Below are positions 17,628-26,826 of a DNA stretch of 64,000 nt, piece after piece; position 1 is the stretch's first letter; every line of letters begins with the position of its first letter. A program made the position numbers and the translations under genes. This stretch comes from Thermoplasmatales archaeon (GTDB taxonomy: Archaea; Thermoplasmatota; Thermoplasmata; Thermoplasmatales; GCA-001856825), in the NCBI GenBank assembly GCA_026127935.1, contig JAJSLL010000006.1, positions 30,132 through 94,131 on the forward strand, written 5' to 3'. The notes beneath the pieces were generated by a model. The model was not told the origin of the DNA, searched no databases, and was given only the letters and a program-made list of their open reading frames with translations.

Positions 17628-19253
17628 ATGATGCCAGGACAGCCAATATTTATTCTAAGAGAAGGAACGAAGAGAGAATCTGGAAAAAATGCAATGCAAA
17701 ACAATATCAACGCCGCCAAGGCAATTGCTGATGCGGTAAAGACAACGCTAGGTCCAAGGGGAATGGACAAAATGTTAGTAGATTCCCTTGGTGATATCGT
17801 TATAACAAACGACGGCGTTACAATCCTAAAGGAAATGGATATAGACCATCCCGCGGCTAAGATGATGGTTGAAGTCTCCAAGACTCAGGATCAGGAAGTC
17901 GGAGATGGGACCACAACCGCAGCTATTTTGGCAGGTGAATTTTTGAGAAAGGCTGAAGATCTGCTGAACCAGAACGTCCATCCAACAGTCATAGCATCCG
18001 GTTACAGGATGGCTGCAGAGAAAGCAAAACAAGTTCTGAACGACATATCCACTCCGGTGACGAAGGATGAGAAAGTTCTGCTCAAGATTGCGAATACGGC
18101 TCTGAACTCCAAGGGAGCTTCTACTTCAAGGACAAAACTTGCAGACATCGCAGTGAAATCCGTATTGCAGGTTGCTCAGGAGAGAGGAGAAAAGACACTG
18201 GTCGATTTCGACGATATCCAGCTCGTAAAGAAGCAGGGAGGTTCCATCGAGGATACTCAGCTCATTCAAGGAGTCATCGTGGACAAGGAAAGGGTTCACC
18301 CTGGAATGCCAGTCTTCGTTAACAAAGCAAAAATAGCTCTGCTCAATGTAGCTCTTGAGATCAAGAAACCAGAATTCGATACATCCATCAGAATCGAGGA
18401 TCCAGAATCGATCATGAAGTTCAAGAAACAGGAAGAAAGCATCCTGAAGAATATGGTGGAAAAAGTAAAATCAACGGGAGCAAACGTCATTCTAACGCAG
18501 AAGGGAATAGACGATCTTGCTATGGCTTACCTAGCCAAAGATGGCATCTATGCAGCCAGACGAGTGAAGAAGAGCGACATCGAGAAGCTAGCAAAGGCGA
18601 TCGGTGGAGAGATCATCACCAACATGGACGACCTGACAGAAAAGGATCTAGGAAAGGCAGAAAAAGTAGAGGAAGTCAAGATCGGAGAAGATCATCTGAC
18701 GTTCGTGACGGGATGCCAGAATCCTAAGGCTGTTTCTGTACTCATAAGAGGCGGGACAGAGCACGTTGTTGACGAAGTTGAAAGAAGTCTCGTGGACTCA
18801 TTGCACGTTGTTGCAGCGGCTCTTCAGGACGGAAAGATTATTCCTGGAGGAGGAGCAGCGGCCATAGAAATTGCAATGAAACTCAGAGAATACAGCGCAT
18901 CTGTTGGTGGAAGAGAACAGCTCGCAATTGAGAAATTCGCAGAGGCAATCGAGATAATCCCGAGGACTCTCTCAGAGAACGCCGGTCTAGATTCCATCGG
19001 AATCCTGATTTCCCTGAAGAAGGAACATGCGAACGGCAAGAAGAACATGGGTGTTGACGTTGTGAAAGGGAAGCCAATAGACATGGTTGAACTCGGAGTC
19101 ATCGAGCCAATCAGAGTCGGAAAACAGGCAATTGACAGTGCAACGGACGCAGCTGTCATGATTCTCAGAATAGACGACGTCATTGCTACTAAAGCTTCTA
19201 GTGCTGGGGCTCCAAAGCCACCAGGCGGAAGACCCGGCGGGGACGACGACTAA
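17628..19253 (+). CDS. Thermosome (group II chaperonin) subunit
   Basis: 541 residues, full length. ATP-site motifs [25 protein letters not shown] and [13 protein letters not shown] are all present, and [10 protein letters not shown] is the equatorial-domain Gly-rich loop. The tail [11 protein letters not shown] is Gly/Asp-rich, as usual for archaeal subunits that line the ring. It assembles into a double-ring ATP-dependent folding machine in the cytosol. Two adjacent ATGs (17628, 17631) can start translation; GAGGTG lies 8 nt upstream. No second subunit gene is in the window. Confidence 0.97.
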   Translation: MMPGQPIFILREGTKRESGKNAMQNNINAAKAIADAVKTTLGPRGMDKMLVDSLGDIVITNDGVTILKEMDIDHPAAKMMVEVSKTQDQEVGDGTTTAAILAGEFLRKAEDLLNQNVHPTVIASGYRMAAEKAKQVLNDISTPVTKDEKVLLKIANTALNSKGASTSRTKLADIAVKSVLQVAQERGEKTLVDFDDIQLVKKQGGSIEDTQLIQGVIVDKERVHPGMPVFVNKAKIALLNVALEIKKPEFDTSIRIEDPESIMKFKKQEESILKNMVEKVKSTGANVILTQKGIDDLAMAYLAKDGIYAARRVKKSDIEKLAKAIGGEIITNMDDLTEKDLGKAEKVEEVKIGEDHLTFVTGCQNPKAVSVLIRGGTEHVVDEVERSLVDSLHVVAAALQDGKIIPGGGAAAIEIAMKLREYSASVGGREQLAIEKFAEAIEIIPRTLSENAGLDSIGILISLKKEHANGKKNMGVDVVKGKPIDMVELGVIEPIRVGKQAIDSATDAAVMILRIDDVIATKASSAGAPKPPGGRPGGDDD

Positions 19254-19256
19254 AAC

Positions 19257-19291
19257 CTAAGGTCCCAAACCTTAGTTTTTATTTTTTATTT
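19257..19291 (+). terminator. Terminator after thermosome gene
   Basis: CTAAGGT-CCCAA-ACCTTAG makes a perfect 7-bp stem with a 5-nt loop, followed by TTTTTATTTTTTATTT. It lies directly after the stop codon. Confidence 0.75.
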
Positions 19292-19375
19292 CCCTATTGA
19301 ATTCATAACTGAGGTTTAAGGAGGTCACATCCCTGCATTCTCTCCAAGAATCTTGAATAAACAGTAACGTCGCAA

Positions 19376-19386
19376 CCGTTTTATAT
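19376..19386 (+). promoter_or_regulatory. TATA-like box of the UPF0145 gene
   Basis: CCGTTTTATATTC is centred about 25 nt before the ATG at 19407, fitting a leaderless promoter. Confidence 0.5.
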
Positions 19387-19406
19387 TCTCTATTTCTCAC
19401 TCATCT

Positions 19407-19793
19407 ATGTTCAGCGGAAACTACAACCCATCAACCGCAGATCTGATAGTAGTAAGCACCCCCTATGTGCCAGGATACAAGATAACCGGCGTCATAGGAT
19501 TTACATGGGGGCTCATCGTTAGGTCAAGGGGATTAGGAGGAAACGTAATGGCTGGACTGAGAACTATCGCTGGAGGAGAAATCAAGGAGTACACACAGAT
19601 GCTCGACCAGAGCAGATACGAAGCGCTTGAGAGACTCAAGCAGCATGCGAAGGGACTGGGAGCAAACGCAGTTGTTGAGGTCAGATTTGATTCCTCCGAA
19701 ATTGGCCAGACAATGTCCGAAGTTCTTGCATATGGAACCGCTGTCATTGTTCAGAAAGATGATTCCCAGAGTCAACCTGTATCCCTGAAATGA
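19407..19793 (+). CDS. UPF0145 / YbjQ-like protein
   Basis: 128 residues. The sequence VVSTPYVPGYKITGVIGFTWG, GLRTIAGGEIKEYTQML, RYEALERLKQHAKGLGANAVVEVRFDSSEI and LAYGTAVIV matches the UPF0145 (DUF74, putative heavy-metal-binding) family along its whole length. The biochemical function is not established. It is followed 4 nt later by mevalonate kinase in the same direction, probably cotranscribed. Confidence 0.85.
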   Translation: MFSGNYNPSTADLIVVSTPYVPGYKITGVIGFTWGLIVRSRGLGGNVMAGLRTIAGGEIKEYTQMLDQSRYEALERLKQHAKGLGANAVVEVRFDSSEIGQTMSEVLAYGTAVIVQKDDSQSQPVSLK

Positions 19794-19797
19794 GTAA

Positions 19798-20682
19798 ATG
19801 GTAGTCTACTCGCCTCATAAGGTGATCCTGTTCGGCGAGCACGCGGTAGTGTACGGTTACCCAGCACTGTCCGCGACGGTCGATCTCTTTGCAAAGATCT
19901 ATTTGATCCCGAGCAGGAGTGGACTCCAGTACACGCCATTTGTACAGAGGACGTTATCATTTCTGGGCCTGAATAATGTCTATGTCAAGGTCGAGACCAA
20001 CGTACCGTCGGGTTCGGGTCTTGGAACTTCTTCGATGATCATTTCTGGAATATTGTTGAGTGAGAAGGATTATCAAAAAGAAGCATTGGCAAACGAAGCT
20101 TTCCGGATTGAATATGAAACCCAAGGTCTCGGTTCTCCGATTGACACGACCACTATCTCTGCCGGCGGGTTCGTTTTAACAAATGGGAGAGACGGAGTAC
20201 CGCTGTGGAAGATAGAAAGAAATGGAATATCCTGGAACTTTTCCAGCATTCCAACGAGAAACCTGGAAATGGTAATCGTGTATTCAGGTTCAAAGGGTTC
20301 CACCCGAGAACAGGTTGCGAAGGTCAAAAAGTTCTATGAGAGAGGTTCGTTAGCAAAGGACATCATGAAGAGGATCGGGAACATAACAGAAGAAGGGGTG
20401 AGGGCTGTTATGAAGAGTGATGTCGCGAAGATAGGTGAACTGATGATTGAGAATCATTCCGAACTCAAGATATTCGGCATATCAACTGATCCGATAGAGA
20501 AGATAGTTTCAATCGGAAGAGAATATGGATACGGTTCAAAGTTGACGGGAGCAGGGGGAGGAGGTGCGGTAATCATAATACCGAGAGACAAAGAAAAATT
20601 AATGAAGAAATTAAAGGAATTGAATGTGATTGTTTTTGATACCTCTACCACAGGCGCTGGGATATTCAAGAGATCCGAGTGA
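19798..20682 (+). CDS. mvk: Mevalonate kinase, archaeal type
   Basis: 294 residues, GHMP-kinase fold. Motif 1 is SPHKVILFGEHAVVYGYPAL, motif 2 is VPSGSGLGTSSM (ATP loop), GLGSPIDTTTISAGG holds the substrate-binding Asp, and motif 3 is KLTGAGGGGAVIII. The closest pattern I know is Methanocaldococcus MJ1087 mevalonate kinase. It phosphorylates mevalonate at O5 for isoprenoid lipid synthesis. It starts 4 nt after the UPF0145 gene and its 3' end overlaps that of gyrA (convergent) by 17 nt. Confidence 0.87.
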   Translation: MVVYSPHKVILFGEHAVVYGYPALSATVDLFAKIYLIPSRSGLQYTPFVQRTLSFLGLNNVYVKVETNVPSGSGLGTSSMIISGILLSEKDYQKEALANEAFRIEYETQGLGSPIDTTTISAGGFVLTNGRDGVPLWKIERNGISWNFSSIPTRNLEMVIVYSGSKGSTREQVAKVKKFYERGSLAKDIMKRIGNITEEGVRAVMKSDVAKIGELMIENHSELKIFGISTDPIEKIVSIGREYGYGSKLTGAGGGGAVIIIPRDKEKLMKKLKELNVIVFDTSTTGAGIFKRSE

Positions 20683-23600
20683 CTGAAACAACTTGGTCAC
20701 CGTCATCCAATTCTATGAGCTTAACTCCCTGTGCATTTCTTCCTTTCTGAGGTATCGATGCCACAGAAGTCCTGATCGTTTTCCCATTCCTTGTTATTAT
20801 GAGAAGTTCGTTCTTCTCGTCTATTGATGAAACGTACATCGGTCTTCCCGTTCTTTCAGTGACTTTAATCGCTCTCATACCTTTCGCTCCGCGATGCCTC
20901 ATCGAAAAGTCCTCAACACTCACTCTCTTCCCGAGTCCTTTTTCAGCGATCACAATCAACTCTTCGGTTATCACAGTGGCGTCGCTCGCGACCTTGTTGT
21001 CTCCCTTGAATCTTATTCCTGTGACACCTGATGCGGGTCTACCCATCGATCTGAACTCTTTCTCTTCTACAAGCACCAGTCTGCCGTCAGTTGATAGCAG
21101 GGCAATCTTTTCATCACCAGTTGTAACGAAAACATCCTTCAGCAGATCTCCCGGTCTCAATTTCAAAGCGATTAGACCGTTGGACCGGATGTTCATGTAT
21201 TGAGATATTTCGGTTTTCTTCACTCTTCCCTTTTCGGTGACGAACAGGAGATATTTCTTCCCTTCTCCTGCCTTTTCCGTCATGATGAAAACTATTCTCC
21301 CTTTCATGTTCTCGAAGATCGCAGAGATCAGCTTTGCCCTGGATCTCCTCTCACCCTTGGGAATGCTATATGCCTTCATCTGGAACACTTTGCCAGTATC
21401 CGAGAAAAAGAACACCCTGTCGTGGGAATCGCAGGATATTAACTGTTTTACCTCGCTCTCCGAAGTTCCAGTGTAGACTCCTTTTCCTCCCCTCTTTTGT
21501 GCAGAAAAAGTGTCTGCTTCTATGCGGCTTATCCTGTTGTCTTCCGTAAGAACGATTGTATCGACTTCGTGCGGAATCAGTTCTTCATCAGTGGTCTCTA
21601 CGTACGAATCAGTTATCTCAGTCTTTCTAGAGTCCCCGTATTTTTCCTTGATCTCTTCCAATTCTTCCACTATCAGATCCCATCTCAGTTCTTCGTTCTT
21701 GAGCAAGTCGTTGTAGTGTTTTATGTTATCTTCGATCTCCTTCATTTCTTTCTTGAGGTCTGCAATTTCCATTCCCGTCAGCTTTTGCAGTCTTGTTTCA
21801 AGGATTGCATTTGCCTGCAAGTCATCTAAAGAAAACTGTTTCTTCAGTTTCTCCCTGGCGTCCTTAACCTCTTTGGATGACCTGATCAATTTGATCGTTA
21901 AATCAATGGCATCAAGTGCCTTGATAAGTGCTTCCAGAATGTGTTCCCTTTCCCTTGCTTTTTTCAGGAAGAATTCTGTCCTTCTTCTTACTACCAGTTC
22001 TCTATGGTTCAGGTATTCCCACATTATTTCTCTGAGACCCAAGGTTCTGGGTACGTTGTTGACTAGGACCAGGTTGATGATCCCATACGAGATCTGTGCC
22101 TGAGTGTGCTCATATATCTGGTTGAGGGTGACCTCTGGACTGAAGTCGTTCTTGACCTTAATCACCATTCTTATTCCGTCTTTATTGCTTTCATCCTTTA
22201 TGTTCGAAATACCCTGAATGACTCCTTCTTTTGAAAGCTCAGCCATTTTGATTAGGAGTTCAGACTTGTTTACTTCGTACGGTACTTCTGAGAACACTAT
22301 TTCGTTCTTTTCGATTTCCGCCCTTGCCCTCAGATCTATTTTTCCTCTTCCTGTCCTGTATGCGTCTATGATTCCCTTCCTGCCGAGTATCACACCACCA
22401 GTCGGGAAATCCGGTCCACTCACAATCTTGATCAAATCTTCCACAGGTGCATCTTTGTTCTTTATCAGATGGATCAAGCCGTCTATTATCTCATTCAGGT
22501 TGTGTGGAGGCATATTAGTTGCCATTCCCACAGCAATTCCAGACGTCCCATTCAGAAGAATGTTCGGAATCTTGGACGGAAGATAAAGAGGCTCTTTCAA
22601 TGTTCCGTCAAATGTCAGTGAAAAATCCACTGTATCATATTCTATATCTGCGAGTACTTCGTTGGAAATCTTTTCCAGACGTGCTTCTGTATATCTCATA
22701 GCCGCTGGAGGGTCTCCATCTATTGAGTTGTGTACGAATATTCCTGCCGAGAGGGCGAAGTTGTGAATATTGTCGATAGAAATATCATAAACATCCTCCG
22801 TCTCCGGCAGATATCTGACTGAACTGACTTTATGATTGTTGAACTTGGATTCGACTACGATCCCATTAGAATTGTCAGTATTGACCAGTGCCATCTCTGG
22901 TTGCAGTCCTTCAAAATATGGATAAGACAGGGATAGGTCACTCACTCCGTGTTTCAATTTCCACTCTTCTAAAAGTGCGCTGGAAAACTGCCATTCTTTA
23001 TCCGAGGGCTGATATATCATCTCACTACCCTCTGGTTTCTCGCTATCTATTCCATCGTCCACTCTCGTGTAGAGAGGCATCAGGGAATCCCCCTGCTGCA
23101 GATTCCTTGCCTGTCTGTATGTTCCGTCTCTCAAAAGGTATCTATGGTCTGGAGTACACCTTATCTTCTCTCCATTGTCGATTGTGACTTCGACCAATTC
23201 TGCATTCCGTTTGGTGACTCTCGGATTCCTGATTTCAGCAACTTCTATCCTGTCTCCCTCTTGGTTAAATCCAAAGGTCCAGTTTCTTTTCCCTTCCCTA
23301 TCCTCCTGGATAAGTTGCTCGAAGTCCAGATCTCTTCCGTCCGTCAATCTGATTTTTGTATCTCTGGTGAAACAACCGAAGTTCCCCTGGCCGTCGATCA
23401 GCGGATACCTCAGGGAGTATTCCTGACCCATTCTTACGAGCGAAGAATATATCGCCGAGTCTCCGTGGGGATGGTACTTACCCATAACCTCTCCGACAAT
23501 TCTGGCGGATTTCCTGTATGGCTTGTCGAAGGTCACTCCCATCTCGTACATCGAGTAAAGGATACGCCTCTGCACTGGTTTCAGTCCGTCCTTAACGTCT

Positions 23601-23686
23601 GGTATAGCCCTCGAGAGGATCACGCTCATCGCGTAATCCAGATAGGAACTCTTCATTTCCTTTTCAATTGCTCTGTTCTCAATCAT
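20666..23686 (-). CDS. gyrA: DNA gyrase subunit A with in-frame mini-intein
   Basis: 1006 residues as encoded. Residues 1-104 are the GyrA N-terminus (LKPVQRRILYSMYEMG, GKYHPHGDSAIYSSLVRM), residues 105-320 are an intein, and from 321 the host protein resumes with IDGDPPAAMRYTEARL carrying the catalytic Tyr332 (Tyr116 after splicing). A coiled-coil tower and a C-terminal beta-pinwheel follow, with the GyrA-box AQKRGGKGV that is needed for negative supercoiling. Extein length is 790 residues, normal for GyrA. The gene follows gyrB by 5 nt. Gyrase in archaea is of bacterial ancestry and supports a Thermoplasmata-like or other gyrase-bearing euryarchaeon. Confidence 0.96.
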   Translation of the reverse strand: MIENRAIEKEMKSSYLDYAMSVILSRAIPDVKDGLKPVQRRILYSMYEMGVTFDKPYRKSARIVGEVMGKYHPHGDSAIYSSLVRMGQEYSLRYPLIDGQGNFGCFTRDTKIRLTDGRDLDFEQLIQEDREGKRNWTFGFNQEGDRIEVAEIRNPRVTKRNAELVEVTIDNGEKIRCTPDHRYLLRDGTYRQARNLQQGDSLMPLYTRVDDGIDSEKPEGSEMIYQPSDKEWQFSSALLEEWKLKHGVSDLSLSYPYFEGLQPEMALVNTDNSNGIVVESKFNNHKVSSVRYLPETEDVYDISIDNIHNFALSAGIFVHNSIDGDPPAAMRYTEARLEKISNEVLADIEYDTVDFSLTFDGTLKEPLYLPSKIPNILLNGTSGIAVGMATNMPPHNLNEIIDGLIHLIKNKDAPVEDLIKIVSGPDFPTGGVILGRKGIIDAYRTGRGKIDLRARAEIEKNEIVFSEVPYEVNKSELLIKMAELSKEGVIQGISNIKDESNKDGIRMVIKVKNDFSPEVTLNQIYEHTQAQISYGIINLVLVNNVPRTLGLREIMWEYLNHRELVVRRRTEFFLKKAREREHILEALIKALDAIDLTIKLIRSSKEVKDAREKLKKQFSLDDLQANAILETRLQKLTGMEIADLKKEMKEIEDNIKHYNDLLKNEELRWDLIVEELEEIKEKYGDSRKTEITDSYVETTDEELIPHEVDTIVLTEDNRISRIEADTFSAQKRGGKGVYTGTSESEVKQLISCDSHDRVFFFSDTGKVFQMKAYSIPKGERRSRAKLISAIFENMKGRIVFIMTEKAGEGKKYLLFVTEKGRVKKTEISQYMNIRSNGLIALKLRPGDLLKDVFVTTGDEKIALLSTDGRLVLVEEKEFRSMGRPASGVTGIRFKGDNKVASDATVITEELIVIAEKGLGKRVSVEDFSMRHRGAKGMRAIKVTERTGRPMYVSSIDEKNELLIITRNGKTIRTSVASIPQKGRNAQGVKLIELDDGDQVVSVTRIS
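22727..23374 (-). mobile_element. GyrA mini-intein (216 residues)
   Basis: The element interrupts GQGNFG / SIDGDPPAAM. It begins with Cys105 (block A: CFTRDTKIRLTDG), has block B CTPDHRYLL with the TxxH pair, block F EDVYDISIDNIHNFAL and block G GIFVHN ending in Asn320, and the first C-extein residue is Ser. This set of residues is complete for protein splicing. There is no recognisable LAGLIDADG or HNH endonuclease; about 80 residues of linker lie between blocks B and F. The insertion point matches the known mycobacterial GyrA intein site, before the catalytic-Tyr segment. Confidence 0.93.
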
Positions 23687-23691
23687 CTAAA

Positions 23692-25686
23692 TCACACATC
23701 TATGTTCTGAGCTTCATTTGCGTGGGTGATTATGTAATCCCTTCTTGGTTCAACTTCCTCACCCATTAGCAAGGTGAATAGCGCATCTGATTGCTGGGCG
23801 TCTTCAATTTGGACCCTTACGAGTTTTCTCGTCTCCGGATTCATCGCAGTTTCCCAGAGCTGATCTGGATTCATTTCTCCCAATCCTTTGAACCTCTGTA
23901 CGATCGGATTAGACAGCTGTTTGATCAGGGCATCCTTTGCTTTCTCTGTATATACGTAGTTGACATTTGTTCCCTTTTGGACTCTGAAGAGCGGTACCAC
24001 CGCAATATACACGTGACCATTGACAATGAGGTCCTTCAAATATCTGTAGAAGAGAGTGAGCAAGAGCGTCCTGATGTGACTTCCGTCCACATCGGCATCA
24101 GTCATGAAAATGATCTTGCCATATCTTAGCTTCTTGGGATCATACGGATCGTTTGGTCCCATATTTATGGCAGAAAAGAGGTTCTTAACCTCGTTGTTTT
24201 TGAGTAGTTTATCCCATGCGGCTTTCTCAACGTTGAGTATTTTCCCTCTGAGTGGAAGGATAGCCTGGTAGGATCTATCCCTTCCCTGCTTGGCAGGTCC
24301 TGCAGCCGAGTCCCCTTCTACAATATATAGTTCAGTTTTTTCAGGATCTTCCAGTGTGCAATCGGCGAGTTTCCCCGGCAAAGTTGCGTAGAGAGATGAT
24401 TTTGACCTGACCATTTCCCTCGCATTTCTTGCCGCCTCCCTCGCTTCAGCAGCTTGGTATGCCTTCTTGCAAATTATTTCTGAAACTCTCGGATGGTCTT
24501 CAAAGTAGAGTTTAAGGTGCTCAGCAACACCACTAAAGACCATTCCCTTCACGTTACTGTTTCCGAGCTTCTCCTTCGTCTGCCCTTCGAATTGGGGTTC
24601 AGGAATCTTGACGCTTATCACCGCTGTAAGCCCCTCTCTCACATCTTCTCCAGTGAAGAAATTCTCGTCTTCGATTATCTCCTGCCTCTTGGCCTCATCA
24701 TTCAGGACCTTTGTAAGTGCCCCTTTGAATCCCGATACGTGCGACCCTCCCTCCCTAGTGTTGATGTCGTTGGCAAATGCCAACAGATTCTCGCTTACTG
24801 ATTCATTGTACTGGATAGCAAATTCGATGTACGTACTTGGTATATTAGAGTCTTCCTTGGAATCATCTCCGGTTTTGTTATTTCGCGTTATGTCTTTCAT
24901 TTCACCGTTGAACTTGATCATCCCGTAGATAACGTCTTCGTGAAGTGTCTTCTTCCCCTTGTTCATGTTTCTGACCATCTCTTCAATTCCACCCTGATGC
25001 TGGAAGGTGGTAATTGTACCATTCCAGTCGAGCGTGATGGTCAGGCCCTTGTTCAAATAAGATAGTTCCTCAATTCTACCTCTTACCGTTTCTAGCGAAT
25101 ACTCAGAAGTCTCCATTATCGTTTCATCCGGTTCAAAACTTATGAGAGTGCCAGTAGGAGATGTGAAATGAAAATTGGTGGATATTGCGCGAGTCCAGCT
25201 AGGTATCCCGTCTGAAATCTTCCCCACTCTTTCAACTTGAGTTAACTTCTCTCCCTTTGAATATCCTTGATGATATACAAATCCATCCCTCTTCACAAAG
25301 ACTTCAAATGTCGAAGATAGAGCGTTCACCACGTGCATTCCCACCCCGTGAAGTCCCCCCGAAACCTTGTAAGCCTTCTGCTCAAACTTGCCTCCCGAAT
25401 GAAGTTCCGTGAGCACGATTTCCAATGCCGGCTTGTTGTATTTTGGATGAATATCAACAGGTATGCCTCTTGCATCGTCTTCTATAGTGACCGTTTTCCC
25501 CTTCACGGTGACCCAGATATTCTTACAAAATCCCCCCATCGCTTCGTCTATGCTATTGTCCAAAATTTCTTGAAGGAGTTGGTGTAGACCACGAGAATCA
25601 GTACTGCCAATGTACATGGCTGGCCTCTTTCTTACCGCCTTGAGTCCTTCAAGGACAATTATGTCCTTCGCTGTATAGTCTTCCAT
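23692..25686 (-). CDS. gyrB: DNA gyrase subunit B
   Basis: 664 residues. The GHKL ATPase domain has EILDNSIDEAMGG, VEDDARGIPVDIHP-like DDARGIPVD, and GLHGVGMHVVNALS. The TOPRIM domain has YIVEGDSAAGPAKQGRD, FMTDADVDGSHIRTLLLT with the acidic metal site, and PLRGKILNVEKA. The tail RFKGLGEMNPDQLWETAMNP is characteristic of GyrB. It forms the A2B2 gyrase with the adjacent gyrA. The upstream gap carries a TATA-like ATATATA and a short palindrome. Confidence 0.96.
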   Translation of the reverse strand: MEDYTAKDIIVLEGLKAVRKRPAMYIGSTDSRGLHQLLQEILDNSIDEAMGGFCKNIWVTVKGKTVTIEDDARGIPVDIHPKYNKPALEIVLTELHSGGKFEQKAYKVSGGLHGVGMHVVNALSSTFEVFVKRDGFVYHQGYSKGEKLTQVERVGKISDGIPSWTRAISTNFHFTSPTGTLISFEPDETIMETSEYSLETVRGRIEELSYLNKGLTITLDWNGTITTFQHQGGIEEMVRNMNKGKKTLHEDVIYGMIKFNGEMKDITRNNKTGDDSKEDSNIPSTYIEFAIQYNESVSENLLAFANDINTREGGSHVSGFKGALTKVLNDEAKRQEIIEDENFFTGEDVREGLTAVISVKIPEPQFEGQTKEKLGNSNVKGMVFSGVAEHLKLYFEDHPRVSEIICKKAYQAAEAREAARNAREMVRSKSSLYATLPGKLADCTLEDPEKTELYIVEGDSAAGPAKQGRDRSYQAILPLRGKILNVEKAAWDKLLKNNEVKNLFSAINMGPNDPYDPKKLRYGKIIFMTDADVDGSHIRTLLLTLFYRYLKDLIVNGHVYIAVVPLFRVQKGTNVNYVYTEKAKDALIKQLSNPIVQRFKGLGEMNPDQLWETAMNPETRKLVRVQIEDAQQSDALFTLLMGEEVEPRRDYIITHANEAQNIDV

Positions 25687-25692
25687 AACCTC

Positions 25693-25723
25693 TTAAACCT
25701 ATACGTTTAACGCATATATATTG
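25693..25723 (-). promoter_or_regulatory. gyrBA promoter with palindrome
   Basis: TTAAAC-CTATAC-GTTTAA is a perfect 6-bp inverted repeat (25693-25710) placed between the minus-strand TATA-like CAATATATATGC and the gyrB ATG. It could be an operator overlapping the transcription start; this is inference from position and symmetry. Confidence 0.4.
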
Positions 25724-25763
25724 ATTTGCAATTGGAATCTTCTTGTGCCATTGCAAGTCAAGA

Positions 25764-26381
25764 TTATTGGATATTTTTTGATTTACATTTAACTAAAATT
25801 ATAATAAATTCTCTTCTATTAAATCTATTGTTTTGTATATTTATATTATAATCTATATCAAATATTTTACTTACCTTAAATAGGTTGTCGTTGGAGAATT
25901 CGTCCCTTTGAAAGTAGTGTGTCTGGATCCTATTGCCTCTTAGGAATGTAGCTTCCTCAGTTTCCTGCCCTTTTCCGTACCTAAAATCCAGCCTTGAGAA
26001 CACCCTAATGATTACCCTGCCGTCTTCATTCAAGACTCTTCCAGCCTCCTCAAGAGCTTGGCTCCTCTCCTTGGCTGAGAGATGGTCTAGAGAGTGGATG
26101 AAAAGAATGTTTGAAAACGAATTGCTCTTGAATGGGAGCTGAACCATATCGCCCAGGACCTTAATCTTGCCTCTGTACAATGATAAGGCAAAAACGGAAA
26201 AATCGAGTCCTATCAGATTTTCAATGACGGGAGCTCCCTTACCGGTCCCACATCCGTTATCCAGCGTCATACCTGGAACGAGTATATCATCAAAAATGTC
26301 CTTTTCCTTAAGTTCCCCTCTCCACAGGTTTCCCCTCATTCTATACTCTCTGTTCCACGATTTTCTTTGGTCGTGACGCAT
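25764..26381 (-). CDS. Class I SAM-dependent methyltransferase
   Basis: About 205 residues from the ATG at 26381; the longer tracked start would overlap the divergent thioesterase gene. Motif I is TLDNGCGTGKGAPVIENLIGLDFS, followed by GDMVQLPFKSNSFSNILFIHSLDHL (motifs II/III) and EEAGRVLNEDGRVIIRVFS (post-III), a UbiE/MenG-like or type-11 methyltransferase layout. The substrate is unknown. The last 30 codons are very AT-rich and Asn/Ile-rich (NINIQNNRFNRREFII), unlike the body of the gene. Confidence 0.8.
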   Translation of the reverse strand: MRHDQRKSWNREYRMRGNLWRGELKEKDIFDDILVPGMTLDNGCGTGKGAPVIENLIGLDFSVFALSLYRGKIKVLGDMVQLPFKSNSFSNILFIHSLDHLSAKERSQALEEAGRVLNEDGRVIIRVFSRLDFRYGKGQETEEATFLRGNRIQTHYFQRDEFSNDNLFKVSKIFDIDYNINIQNNRFNRREFIIILVKCKSKNIQ

Positions 26382-26417
26382 AAATCCTGTTAATATAGCA
26401 GTTATGTATTTCGATTT

Positions 26418-26816
26418 ATGGTAGAGCGGGACATCATAGAACACCTCGTAAACAGAGACCCTTTTGCAAACAGTATTGGGATCAAATCGAGGATTCTAGA
26501 AGAAGGTAAGGCCGAATGTACACTAAATCTGGAAGAAAAACACATGAGGTTAGGACACATAGTCAATGGCGGTGTCATTTGCGCTCTGGTAGACATGGCC
26601 GGAGGAACTGCGGTTCTCTCTATTAGTAAGAAAAATCAGGTGACTACAAACTTAGATATCAATTTCCTGCGCCCAATCGCTAAATCACCAGCAAGGGCGG
26701 TTGGGGAAATAGTCAAAAAAGGTAGGAACATATGTGTAGTTAAGATAGAGGTTTTCGACGGGGAGGGCAAATTATGCGCATATGCAACAGGTTCTTGGTA
26801 CATTTTCAACGACTAA
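26418..26816 (+). CDS. PaaI-like hotdog-fold thioesterase
   Basis: 132 residues. HIVNGGVICALVDMAGGTAVLS is the hotdog-fold helix with the Gly-Gly and Asp positions of the PaaI/4-hydroxybenzoyl-CoA thioesterase family, followed by TTNLDINFLRPI and the beta-strand ending ATGSWYIF. Likely an acyl-CoA or aryl-CoA thioesterase in the cytosol. It is divergent from the methyltransferase gene and 29 nt upstream of the NCS1 permease. Confidence 0.85.
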   Translation: MVERDIIEHLVNRDPFANSIGIKSRILEEGKAECTLNLEEKHMRLGHIVNGGVICALVDMAGGTAVLSISKKNQVTTNLDINFLRPIAKSPARAVGEIVKKGRNICVVKIEVFDGEGKLCAYATGSWYIFND

Positions 26817-26826
26817 GTATTTAACC

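Noticed and set aside
23144-23710. 188-aa plus-strand ORF over the gyrA intein region
   Set aside because: Considered as a possible endonuclease gene within the intein, but it is antisense to GyrA and has no endonuclease motif.
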